Shown: positions 17,824 through 26,110 of the stretch, one piece after another | Position numbering within the stretch: the stretch's first letter is position 1 | Layout of the letters: every line of letters begins with the position of its first letter | Assembly (NCBI GenBank): GCA_029259715.1 | Contig: JAJDEP010000003.1 | Location: 237,370 to 301,369, forward strand | DNA length: 64,000 nucleotides | Direction: 5' to 3' | Source of the DNA: Planctomycetota bacterium | GTDB taxonomy: Bacteria > Planctomycetota > B15-G4 | Position numbers and translations under genes: made by a program | Notes under the pieces: generated by a model | What the model saw: the letters and a program-made list of their open reading frames with translations, nothing else | Told to the model about the DNA's origin: nothing | Database searches by the model: none

Positions 17824-18667
17824 CGATCTCGATCACTTCGCCGTCGGCGGTGAGCTCGATCTCGACGGCCTGACCCTCGTGGGTGCCCTCGAGTTCGTAG
17901 ACCAGCCGGCCGTCCTCCGTCTCGCGCTCCGCCGCGGTGAACACGGCGCCGGGCAGGGCCGCCCGGGCGGCGCTCATGACGGCGTCCGGGACCTGATCGA
18001 GGGCGATGGGCTCCTCGTCATCATCATCGTCGTCGTCATCGTCCCCATCGTCGTCGTCATCCCCATCGTCGTCGTCGTCATCGTCGCTGTCATCCCCATC
18101 GTCATCGTGGCCGTCGATGCGGAAGGCGTGCCGGTTGGCGGCGTTCGCCTTGCGGGACCCGGCACTCTTGCCGGCCGGCGCGCCCAACACCTGCCCCGCA
18201 CCCCGCACCTGCCCCGTGGGCAGCACCTCGATGTCGAGGTCGTGACCGTCGACGAGGACGGTGGCTTCATACACGGTCACGGTCTTGCGCACCCACTCGA
18301 CGATTCTGCCACCACCTTGGACGGCCGCGACTGCAGTGGCGGCCGTGAGCACGGGCTCGGGCACCTCGCCCGCCGCCAGCTCCGACTCCCACTCGATCAG
18401 GTCGCCGTCGGGCATGACCTTGGCCTCGTACTCGCGACCGTCGACCTCCCACTCCGCCGCCCACACCACCATCCCGCCTTCGCGCTCGCGTTCGACCTCC
18501 GCGAGGGACGCGCCGTGAGAGACTCGGGTCAGGGTTGCTTGCACCGCCGTCGGGACGTCGCTGTCGAACGCGAAGTCGCCTCCGAAGAACGCGGCGCCGG
18601 CGAGGGCGGCCACGAGGGCCGTGGTGGCATGACGCATGAGCGCGCAGGGTGAGTGGGCACGGATCAT
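17813..18667 (-). CDS. Exported acidic protein with three PepSY-like repeats
   Basis: This 284-residue protein has a signal peptide (to about residue 33) and three copies of a ~60-residue unit. Each unit starts with a D/E/Q-V-P helix (DVPTAVQATL, EVPEPVLTAA, QVPDAVMSAA) and then has strands with a Val/Trp-Tyr-Glu-Ala pattern and D-G-D/E-V/L-I-E endings. This is like PepSY or PepSY-like (DUF2874) domains, which are usually periplasmic and thought to inhibit or bind proteins. Units two and three are separated by a linker with about 35 Asp residues, which could bind divalent metal. GGGAG at suitable spacing supports the ATG. Its partner is not evident from the neighbours. Confidence 0.7.
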   Translation of the reverse strand: MIRAHSPCALMRHATTALVAALAGAAFFGGDFAFDSDVPTAVQATLTRVSHGASLAEVEREREGGMVVWAAEWEVDGREYEAKVMPDGDLIEWESELAAGEVPEPVLTAATAVAAVQGGGRIVEWVRKTVTVYEATVLVDGHDLDIEVLPTGQVRGAGQVLGAPAGKSAGSRKANAANRHAFRIDGHDDDGDDSDDDDDDDGDDDDDGDDDDDDDDDEEPIALDQVPDAVMSAARAALPGAVFTAAERETEDGRLVYELEGTHEGQAVEIELTADGEVIEIERE

Positions 18668-18821
18668 CTCGAGTCTCCCGGGGGCAGCGAGCCGAGTCGG
18701 ACGCGCTCTGAGCGTTGTCGCTCATTCGAACGATTTCGTGCGAGCCGACGCGGTCGCTTCTCAGCGGTCCAGGCTAGCAGGACCCCGGGGCGCCCAAGAT
18801 GATCGGCACGTGACGCCGCCC

Positions 18822-19769
18822 CTAGGAGCCCTGCCGCGTCCGGGGCGGGAGCCCGACCAATCGCTTCAACCCGTGGCGGATCCCGCTCCGCACCCGCTTG
18901 ATGCGGCGGCGCCCGGGTCCCGGCGCGAGCTTGTGGATCAGGCGCACGCAGTTCCGGCACCCCTTGTCGGCCCCCTCGCGCAGCGTGCGCATCGCCCGCT
19001 GCGGTCGCCCCTCCTCCCACAGCCGGCGGCCCACCTCGGCGTGCCCGCTCTCGAGCACGACATGCTCGCCCTCGTAATGGAAGATGGGCAGGTCGCCGAG
19101 GTCGTAGCGCTCCACGTAGGCCTTGAGCCCGGCCTTGGCCTCCGGCCGCGCGTAGCCGTGCGACTTGGGGTGAACGCACTGGAAGTTGCGGTCTTGCACC
19201 ATGGCCAGGCCGGCCGCGCGCGACGTCTTCACGAGCACGTGGTCGATGCCCCAGCCGAGCGGATTGCTCGGGAAGTCGAACTCGGGACACTCGAACCAGA
19301 GTTGCCGCGGCATCAGGGTCTGCAGGATGTCCGGTGACGCCACCGGGATCTCATGGACACCCGGCGCGTATTCCCGCTCGGACTCGTGCGGCTCGAACTG
19401 CCACGGCGAGTAGTCCTGCTTGGGGATGTAGAACCCCACCGGGCGCTCCCGCTCGTTGAAGTCGATGCCCGTCCGGACGAACTCGGCATAGCGGTCGCCC
19501 TCCATGACCGTGTCCGCCATGACGACGAACAGCCACGCCTTGCCCGAGTCGAGGAACAACCGTCCGACGGCGATCATCTGCTCGGTGAAGTAGGCGTCAC
19601 CGAGCTCGTGCCACTCGGGGTAGGTGCCCTGCTCCGAGCTGCTGACGACCACCGTCGACATGTCGGCCGAGAGCTTGTCGTCCAGGACCTTGGCCTGATC
19701 GAACCACCCCGGCCAGGTGATGATCACGCAGAGCACGTCATCGAGGGGACGCTCATCACCAGCAGTCAT
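18822..19769 (-). CDS. Unrecognised cytoplasmic protein at the end of a lipid-type operon
   Basis: This is a 315-residue protein without signal peptide. It begins with strand-like VLCVIITWPGWF and VVVSSSEQGTYP, then WLFVVMADTVMEGDRY. That could be the nucleotide-sugar-binding half of a GT-A-type glycosyltransferase (M-A-D-T-V near the D-x-D position). The C-terminus is very basic (GRRRIKRVRSGIRHGLKRL) and could bind membrane or nucleic acid. GAGG five bases upstream supports the ATG. It follows the acyltransferase by 82 bases on the same strand, so it may act on the same product. A glycosyltransferase role is a guess. Confidence 0.55.
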   Translation of the reverse strand: MTAGDERPLDDVLCVIITWPGWFDQAKVLDDKLSADMSTVVVSSSEQGTYPEWHELGDAYFTEQMIAVGRLFLDSGKAWLFVVMADTVMEGDRYAEFVRTGIDFNERERPVGFYIPKQDYSPWQFEPHESEREYAPGVHEIPVASPDILQTLMPRQLWFECPEFDFPSNPLGWGIDHVLVKTSRAAGLAMVQDRNFQCVHPKSHGYARPEAKAGLKAYVERYDLGDLPIFHYEGEHVVLESGHAEVGRRLWEEGRPQRAMRTLREGADKGCRNCVRLIHKLAPGPGRRRIKRVRSGIRHGLKRLVGLPPRTRQGS

Positions 19770-19851
19770 CGTTCCTCACTCCCGAATCGCGCCTCACTCC
19801 CGAGACTCACATCTCTCCCGGCATCAGCTCCGGAACCCGTCGTCATGGTAC

Positions 19852-20610
19852 TCATCCCAGCGCCGCCCGGGCCCGTTCCGAGGCCCGAATCAGGCTCGCC
19901 CCCAACGCCTCGGTGGCGCTGCGCAGGGCTTCGTCCTTGAGCCCCTTCGCCACGATGAGCGGCGGCTCGAAGGCCAGGGCCACCCGGGTGAAGGGCTGGG
20001 GCAGCATGAGCCGGTCCCATGAACCGAAGCGCCACGCCCGCTCGACGGCGCAGGCCATGGCCACCAGCGGCGCCCCGGACGAACCGGCCAGCACCACCGC
20101 CCCCGACTTGGCCACGTAGGCCGGCCCCCGGGGACCGTCCGGCGCCATGAACACGGTGCAGCGATCCTTGCGCACCAAACGATTCATGGTGAACAGGCTC
20201 TGCAACCCGCCGCGACTGGTCGACCCCCGCACCACGTGGATGCCGGAGAGGCGGGCCAGGGTGGCGGCGATGTCGCCGTCCCGGGAGCGGCTGGCGAGGA
20301 TGGCCAGGCGCGCCCCGGCCCGCTTGAGTCGACTGCGCAGCAGCCCACCGCAGGGCACCATGGCGTCGTGCCAGAAGGCCGCCACCATGGGCGTTCCGGC
20401 GCGGGCCAGGTCGTCGATGGCCTCGCCGCCCGTCACCGAGACGATGCGCCAGCTCTTCTCGTTCAGCGAGAGCAGCAGGGCGAAGGGCAGCACGAAGATC
20501 ACCAGGCACACCCGCGTCAGCCCGCGCTTCACCCGCTGCGCGACCGTCGGCCGCTCTCCCGACGCCGCGCCGCCGCCGCCCCCCGACCCTCCGTCCGCGG
20601 GTGTGCTCAC
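19852..20610 (-). CDS. Lysophospholipid acyltransferase-like protein (DUF374)
   Basis: This 252-residue protein begins with a Gly-rich tail and one hydrophobic helix (TRVCLVIFVLPFALLLSL). The DUF374-type acyltransferase core follows: VAAFWHDAMVPCGG, ILASRSRDGDIAATLARLSG, VRGSTSRGG and FMAPDGPRGP, with PLVAMACAVERAW late. The family transfers an acyl group to a lipid or sugar-lipid acceptor at the inner membrane. The GTG start overlaps the stop of the acyl-AMP ligase gene (GTGA), so the two are translated together. The likely job is to put the acyl chain activated by the upstream ligase and carried on the dedicated ACP onto an acceptor. Confidence 0.82.
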   Translation of the reverse strand: MSTPADGGSGGGGGAASGERPTVAQRVKRGLTRVCLVIFVLPFALLLSLNEKSWRIVSVTGGEAIDDLARAGTPMVAAFWHDAMVPCGGLLRSRLKRAGARLAILASRSRDGDIAATLARLSGIHVVRGSTSRGGLQSLFTMNRLVRKDRCTVFMAPDGPRGPAYVAKSGAVVLAGSSGAPLVAMACAVERAWRFGSWDRLMLPQPFTRVALAFEPPLIVAKGLKDEALRSATEALGASLIRASERARAALG

Positions 20611-22274
20611 GCTGTGCCCAGGCGCTCGAGTTCCTGCTCGAGGTAGCGGCGGCGCAGTTCCTCGCGACGGACCTTGCCGCTGGTCGTGCGCGGCAAGCGT
20701 CCGCGTCGCAAGGGAATGACGTCGGCGAGGGGCAGGCCGATGTCCCGGCCGATGCGGCTGCGCACCGCCTCGACCAGCGCCGACACCGCCGCCGGGTCCT
20801 TGGCCTCGGTCTCGACGGCCACCACGATCTCCTCGCCGGTGGCGTCGCGGGTGATGCTGAAGGCGGCGGCCCGCAGCGCCCCGCCCCCGCCCACCTCTTC
20901 CTCGGCCAGCCACTCGATCTCGTGGGGCATGATGTTCTGCCCGCGCACGATGAGCAGGTCCTTGTCGCGGCCGACGATGAACAGCTCGCCGTCGTCGAGG
21001 AACCCGCGGTCGCCGGTGCGCAGCCAGCCGTCGACGAGATTCTCGGCGGTGGCCGCGGCGTCGCGGTAGTAGCCGGAGAACACGCCGGGTCCCTGCACGC
21101 GCACTTCGCCCACCTCGCCGGCGCCCATGAGCGTGCCGTCCGGGCGGGTGATGCTCACCGCGGTGTCCATCACCGGCGGGCCCACCGAGACCACGTCGGA
21201 GAGGCCGCTGCCGCCCCCGGAGCCCGAGGGCATGGGCAACACCCGCGCGCCCTTCCCGGCCCGATCCATGGTGACGGCCACCGTGGCCTCGGCCAGGCCG
21301 TAGCCGGGCCGGAAGGACGACGCCAGGAAGCCGTTGCCCGCGAAGCGGTCGACGAAGGCCGACACCGTGTCGCTGCGCACCATCTCGGCCGCGGACAGGG
21401 CCACCTGCCAGCGCGAGAGGTCGAAGCCGGCCACGTCGTCCGGAGTCAGCCGCTCGACGCACATCTGGTAGCCGAAGTTGGGCGCGACGGCGACGCTGTT
21501 GCCGTGGGCGGACAGGTGCTCGAGCCAGATCTTCGGGCGGCCGAGGAAGGTGTTGCTCGGCATCAGGTAGAGGTCGAGGCCGTTGCACATCATCGACAGC
21601 ACCGACACCAGGCCCATGTCGTGGTGCAGCGGCAACCACGAGACCCAGCACTCGGCCCGCTCGCTGATGCGACAGCCCCATGGCGCGCCGGCCCCCTCGT
21701 CCACGGCGTGGGCGTTGTGCACCGCCGCGAGGTGACTGATCTGCACGGCGCGGGGCACGCCGGTGGACCCGCTCGTGAGCTGCAGGAAGGCGGTCTCCTC
21801 GGGCGCCACATCCGGGGCGGTGGCGTCCTGCTCGGGCGCTCGCGACAACTGCTCGGGCGTCACCGCCTGGATGCGCCCGGCCAGCTTCTCGACGAACGCC
21901 GGCACGCCCACCACCAGCGCCGGGTCGACGGTACTCAGCACGGCATCGATACGACGCGACGAGAGGTGACCGCCGTCGGTGGCCGCCTGGGGCGACATCG
22001 ACACCGGCCAGGCCCCGCGCACCGCCGCGCCGAACCACGCGTCGAACCAGTCCTGGGACGTGGGCAGGCACACGATCACGCGGTCGCCGGGCCCCACCCC
22101 CAGCCCGGCCATGCGCCGCGCGACGAGGGCAGCGTTCTCGAGCAGCTCGACCCAGCTGCGGCGGCTGGTGGCGCGGCCGCGCCGGTCGAGGAGGGTCACG
22201 CCCCGTTCGGGCCGGCTCCGGGCCGCCGCGAGGATCTCCCGCGGCAGGGTCGTCACCGATTCGAGCAGTTGCAC
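20607..22274 (-). CDS. Fatty acyl-AMP ligase (acyl-ACP synthetase type)
   Basis: This 555-residue adenylate-forming enzyme shows FLQLTSGSTGVPRAVQISH, VSWLPLHHDMGLV, RPGYGLAEATVAV, WLRTGDRGFLDDGELFIVGR, LLIVRGQNIMPHEIE and the C-terminal LPRTTSGKVRREEL with the catalytic Lys. The S-W-L-P-x-H-H-D-M-G-L stretch is characteristic of fatty acyl-AMP ligases, which load fatty acids onto acyl carrier proteins rather than CoA. A gene for a standalone ACP lies 70 bases upstream in the same operon and is the obvious acceptor. The GTG start has AAGGGGA six bases upstream. Confidence 0.88.
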   Translation of the reverse strand: MQLLESVTTLPREILAAARSRPERGVTLLDRRGRATSRRSWVELLENAALVARRMAGLGVGPGDRVIVCLPTSQDWFDAWFGAAVRGAWPVSMSPQAATDGGHLSSRRIDAVLSTVDPALVVGVPAFVEKLAGRIQAVTPEQLSRAPEQDATAPDVAPEETAFLQLTSGSTGVPRAVQISHLAAVHNAHAVDEGAGAPWGCRISERAECWVSWLPLHHDMGLVSVLSMMCNGLDLYLMPSNTFLGRPKIWLEHLSAHGNSVAVAPNFGYQMCVERLTPDDVAGFDLSRWQVALSAAEMVRSDTVSAFVDRFAGNGFLASSFRPGYGLAEATVAVTMDRAGKGARVLPMPSGSGGGSGLSDVVSVGPPVMDTAVSITRPDGTLMGAGEVGEVRVQGPGVFSGYYRDAAATAENLVDGWLRTGDRGFLDDGELFIVGRDKDLLIVRGQNIMPHEIEWLAEEEVGGGGALRAAAFSITRDATGEEIVVAVETEAKDPAAVSALVEAVRSRIGRDIGLPLADVIPLRRGRLPRTTSGKVRREELRRRYLEQELERLGTA

Positions 22275-22344
22275 CGTTTCCCCTTCACCGTCTCGTTCAG
22301 CGTCCTGGTTGTTTTCAGCGTCCCGCGAGCGGGCGGCCGGCGCG

Positions 22345-22578
22345 TCAGGCGGCGACGGCGTCCACGGCCGCCAGCACGTCGCCGACGGTCTTGAGCCGCC
22401 CGACCTGCTCGTCGTCGATCTCGATGTCGAGCCGCTCCTCCAACTCGATCAGCAGCTGCAGCGCCTTGGACGAGTCGAGGTTGAGCCCGGCCACCAGCTC
22501 CGTCGTCGGCGTCAGGTCGGACAGCGGCCGGCCGGCCACCTCGGCGATCACCTCGAGCACCACCTGCTTGTTGTCCAC
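22345..22578 (-). CDS. Acyl carrier protein
   Basis: This 77-residue protein has the four-helix ACP pattern. The phosphopantetheine attachment motif is GLNLDSSKALQLLIEL with Ser36; D-S-S replaces the usual D-S-L, as seen in other specialised carriers. It begins with GTG. It lies between the radical SAM gene (54 bases upstream) and the acyl-AMP ligase (70 bases downstream), so it is a dedicated carrier for this pathway rather than the housekeeping fatty-acid ACP. Confidence 0.88.
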   Translation of the reverse strand: MDNKQVVLEVIAEVAGRPLSDLTPTTELVAGLNLDSSKALQLLIELEERLDIEIDDEQVGRLKTVGDVLAAVDAVAA

Positions 22579-22632
22579 GGCTGTCGTCTCCCGCGGCGCT
22601 GCGCCGCCTGTCCCCGTTGAATGAACCTGTTC

Positions 22633-24240
22633 TCAGGCGCCCGCACTGGCGACGGCCGCCTGGCCTTCGCCGCCCTCGCCCTCGGCCGCGCCCACGAAGG
22701 GCGGCGGCTGCTGGGCGAGCACCGGCTCCCACAGCTGGCCGGCGTCGTACACGCAGCGCACCTGCCCGTAGCCGTACATCGCCGCCATGACCATGGGCTC
22801 CGTCTCGGGCCTGGCCTGCATGGCCTGGTAGATGCGCAACCACATGCGCCGCTCCGCCTTGCCCGTGCGCATGAGCTTCTTGAGCATGAGCGGCACGTCG
22901 GAATCGATGTCGCGTCCGGTGCGGTTGGTGATGCGGCCCGAGCGGAAGGGCCCGCGCTGCGGACCGAGGCGCTCGATCATCTGCACCACCCGGTCGGCAA
23001 AGGCCTCGGGGCTGTAGATCTTGTTCACCAGCCAGTCGAGGCCGGCGCGCAGCTCGGCGCCGCTCATGTTCACCGGCACGATGTTCGTGTCGAGCGGGCT
23101 GCCCTGCACTTCCGGCGCGTCCTCGATCAGGCGCCCCGCAGCGCTGATGCGCTCGTGCAGCGGCGTGGCCGCCGGCGCCACCAGGGCCCCCAGGCTGAAG
23201 ATCGGGATGGGCGTCCTCTGCGCGAACTCGTACTGGATGCGGAAGATGTCGTGCTTGTCGTTGTCGAAGCCGACGATCATGCCGCCCGTGACCTGGATGC
23301 CGTGCTCGAAGAAGCGGTCCACCTGGGTGACCAGGTCGACGCCGAGGTTCTGGCGCTTGTGGGTCTCCTTCAGGCTCTCGACGTTGGGCGTCTCGATGCC
23401 GATGAAGACCCAGGTGACGCCGGCCTCGCCGAGCAGGGCCATGACCTTGTCGTCCTTGGCCACGTCAATGGACACCTGCGTCGAGAAGCCCACCGGGTCG
23501 TCGGCATGCTCGAGCTGCCAATCACGCAACGCCTCGAGGATGGCCGTGGCCTTCTTGCGGTAGGCCGTGAAGTTGTCGTCGGCCAGGAAGATCTGCCGGT
23601 AGCCCAGCGCGTAGAGCGACTCGAGCTCGGCGATGACGTTCTCGACGGGCTTGTGCCGCTGCTTGCGACCGAGATAGACGATGACGTCGCAGAACTCGCA
23701 CTCGAACGGGCAACCGCGAGACGTCTGGATGCAGCCCGTCAGCGCGCGGTCGTTCTTGTAGAGGTCCCAGCGTGGGATGGGCGAGTTGCTCAGGTCAGGG
23801 CGCTCGGCCACGTACTCGGACAGGTAGTCGCCGGAGTCGAGATCGGCGAAGAGGGTCTCGGCGATGCCTTCGATCTCGCCGATGACGAGCACGTCGCAAT
23901 GACTGCGAACAACGTCGGGGCTCAGCGATGCGAAGGGGCCGCCGAAGATCACCGTGCGCCCGCGCCGGCGAAACTCGTCGGCCACCCGGATCATGCCCGG
24001 GACCTGGGTGACCTTGCCGGTGATGCCGACGAAGTCGCACTCGATGTCGTAGTCGACGGGAGCACTGTGCTCGTCGACCATGGAGATGTCCCAGTCGGCG
24101 GGCGCCAGGGCCGCCACCGTGGTCATGGCCAGGTCGGCGATGTTGGTCGCGGGCCGCAGACCCCAGTGCTCGAAGACCTCCGCCCCAAAGTAGGTCGGGG
24201 TCTCGGCCGCCGGATTCACGAGGTAGAAGGTCTTGGCCAC
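22633..24240 (-). CDS. Cobalamin-binding-domain radical SAM enzyme
   Basis: This 535-residue protein has an N-terminal Rossmann-like B12-binding domain (about residues 1-140, VIFGGPFASLSPDVV). The radical SAM domain follows with the 4Fe-4S ligands Cys177, Cys181 and Cys184 in SRGCPFECEFCDV, and then IFLADDNF and VFIGIETPN. The region from ~330 resembles DUF4070 (GMIVGFDND...FSLGALVAPAATPLHER). There is no DxHxxG motif in the N-terminal domain, so cobalamin binding is not assured. Such enzymes methylate or join unactivated carbons; here the ACP, acyl-AMP ligase and acyltransferase downstream suggest that the substrate is an acyl chain. The GTG start has GGGAGG close by. Confidence 0.85.
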   Translation of the reverse strand: MAKTFYLVNPAAETPTYFGAEVFEHWGLRPATNIADLAMTTVAALAPADWDISMVDEHSAPVDYDIECDFVGITGKVTQVPGMIRVADEFRRRGRTVIFGGPFASLSPDVVRSHCDVLVIGEIEGIAETLFADLDSGDYLSEYVAERPDLSNSPIPRWDLYKNDRALTGCIQTSRGCPFECEFCDVIVYLGRKQRHKPVENVIAELESLYALGYRQIFLADDNFTAYRKKATAILEALRDWQLEHADDPVGFSTQVSIDVAKDDKVMALLGEAGVTWVFIGIETPNVESLKETHKRQNLGVDLVTQVDRFFEHGIQVTGGMIVGFDNDKHDIFRIQYEFAQRTPIPIFSLGALVAPAATPLHERISAAGRLIEDAPEVQGSPLDTNIVPVNMSGAELRAGLDWLVNKIYSPEAFADRVVQMIERLGPQRGPFRSGRITNRTGRDIDSDVPLMLKKLMRTGKAERRMWLRIYQAMQARPETEPMVMAAMYGYGQVRCVYDAGQLWEPVLAQQPPPFVGAAEGEGGEGQAAVASAGA

Positions 24241-24359
24241 GAGTCCCCTCCCGGGTGCGACGGGGCGGATCGAGCCGCGCTGAATATCGCGCCGGCCACC
24301 CCGTTGAAGGGGGTGATCCTACCAGTCGGCGCAGGTCCCACCGACCCCCTAGGGCCCCC

Positions 24360-26000
24360 CTACTCCCCGCCTTCCTTCTCCTTCGGCTTGGGCAGCGGCT
24401 TGCGCGGCAGCATCTCGTCGCGCATGGCGGCGTGGTAGGCGAAGGAGGCGATGATGGTGGCCGCCTGCATCACGTCGCCGGGGACGATGCGCTCGTAGGT
24501 GTCCATGTTGGTGTGGTGCGTGCGGCTGCCGTAGTCGAGCCGGTCCTGGATGAACTGGAAGCCGGGCAACCCCACCGCATCGAAGGAGAGGTGATCGGTG
24601 CCGCCGGTGTCGCGCATGGTCAGCGTGGTGGCGCCCAGGTCCTCGAAGGGCGCCAGCCAGGCCTCGAAGATCGAGCGCACGCCGGCGTTGCCCTGCATGT
24701 AGACGCCGCGCAGCTTGCCGCCGCCGTTGTCCATGTTGAAGTAAGCGGCCAGCCGCTCGTGTTCGGGCAGCAGGGCCATGGTGTCGCGGTCGGCGAAGTG
24801 GTTCTTCACATAGCCCTTGGAGCCGAGCAGGCCCTGCTCCTCGCCGGTCCACAGCACCACGCGCACGGTGCGCCGGGGACGCGCGTCGACGGCCAGCAGG
24901 ATGCGCGCGGCCTCCATCATCACCGCGCAGCTCGCGCCGTTGTCGGTGGCGCCGGTGGCCGGGTGCCAGCTGTCGAAGTGGGCGCCGAGCATGACCACCT
25001 CGTCGCGCAGTTCGGGATCGCTGCCGGGGATCTCGGCCACGATGTTGTGGCCCTGCAGGTCGTCAGCGTGGAAGGTCGCGCGGACATCGACGGCCACCTC
25101 CACGGGCACCTCCTTCACGAGCAAGCGCGCGATGCGGTTCCAGTGCTCGGCCGCCAGGGTCACCTGGGGCAGGGCCCGGGGCTCCTCGGGGTCGTAGCTG
25201 CCGCCGGCGCCCAGCATGATCACGCCGTAGTCGTTACGGCGCCCGGCGTCGGGCTCGATGACCACGGCCACGCCCTCCTCGTCGAAGAACGCGGCCTTCA
25301 TCTTGCGCAGCTCGCGGCGGGCCTCCCAGTCGTTGCTGCGCTTGACGAAGGCGTCGGGCACGCCGGGCTCGTTGGCCTTCTCGAGGTCGGCCAGGGTCTC
25401 GTCATCGTGCCGCTGGGCAAGCGGCTCCCAGAAGGCCTTCACATCGCGCAGCTCGCCGTTGAGCACGATGCGCCCGGCGAGTTGCCCGCGGTACTGCTCG
25501 AAGTCAGCCTCCGACTCGACCACCACCAGCACGGGCGCGCCCCTCACGGGGTGCTCGAGCCCGCGGGTCCAGGCCTTGGGAATGGCGATGAGCGGCGCGT
25601 AGTCCGGCACGGTCATCTCGACCACACACTTGGAGAAGCTCCAGCCGAGGCCGAACTCGCCCCACGGCTCGAGCACCGCGTTGCCCATGCCCATCGCGGT
25701 CATGGCGTCGCGGGCCCACACCGCCGCGGCGCGCTGGCGCGGACTGTTGGTGAGACGCGGGCCGTGCACGTCGGTGATCTGCCAGACGAAGTCCATCACC
25801 TGGCTGTTCTCGAGGCCCTCTTCGCGGATGGCCGAGACCATGGCCAGGTCGACGGGCTCGTCGGCCACGGGATCCGGATCCGCGAGCGCGGCTGACAGCA
25901 CCGGCGCGGCCGGCGCCGCAGGGTCGGCGGCGAAGCCGACGGGTGCGAGCAGTCCGGACAAGAGGGCCGGCAACAAGAGCGAAGCAATCGAGAACGTCAT
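24360..26000 (-). CDS. Exported M28-family zinc aminopeptidase/carboxypeptidase
   Basis: This 546-residue protein starts at the ATG preceding a signal peptide (MTFSIASLLLPALLSGLLAP). A PA-like insert lies at about 145-250 (VLVVVESEADFEQYRGQLAG). The M28 catalytic domain contains the zinc ligands and base in order: LGAHFDSWHPATGATDNGAS (His and bridging Asp), LWTGEEQGLLGS (catalytic Glu and ligand), YFNMDNGGG and THHTNMDTYERI (last His). It removes amino acids from peptides outside the cytoplasm. The last ~20 residues are Lys/Pro/Glu-rich. An open frame extending far upstream reads through the next gene and is not used. Confidence 0.88.
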   Translation of the reverse strand: MTFSIASLLLPALLSGLLAPVGFAADPAAPAAPVLSAALADPDPVADEPVDLAMVSAIREEGLENSQVMDFVWQITDVHGPRLTNSPRQRAAAVWARDAMTAMGMGNAVLEPWGEFGLGWSFSKCVVEMTVPDYAPLIAIPKAWTRGLEHPVRGAPVLVVVESEADFEQYRGQLAGRIVLNGELRDVKAFWEPLAQRHDDETLADLEKANEPGVPDAFVKRSNDWEARRELRKMKAAFFDEEGVAVVIEPDAGRRNDYGVIMLGAGGSYDPEEPRALPQVTLAAEHWNRIARLLVKEVPVEVAVDVRATFHADDLQGHNIVAEIPGSDPELRDEVVMLGAHFDSWHPATGATDNGASCAVMMEAARILLAVDARPRRTVRVVLWTGEEQGLLGSKGYVKNHFADRDTMALLPEHERLAAYFNMDNGGGKLRGVYMQGNAGVRSIFEAWLAPFEDLGATTLTMRDTGGTDHLSFDAVGLPGFQFIQDRLDYGSRTHHTNMDTYERIVPGDVMQAATIIASFAYHAAMRDEMLPRKPLPKPKEKEGGE

Positions 26001-26110
26001 GGCGGTCAGTCCCGTCAGTGTCAGCGACTCGGTGTCAACGAGTCGGGGGTCGGCGAGCGAAGCTGCCGATCCTAGCAGTCCCTTCCTTGCCGGGCGATTC
26101 CGTGCCCGCA

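Noticed and set aside
18006..18110. Dense short repeats that might be taken for a CRISPR or satellite.
   Set aside because: They are GAT/GAC codons of the poly-Asp linker in the PepSY-like gene.
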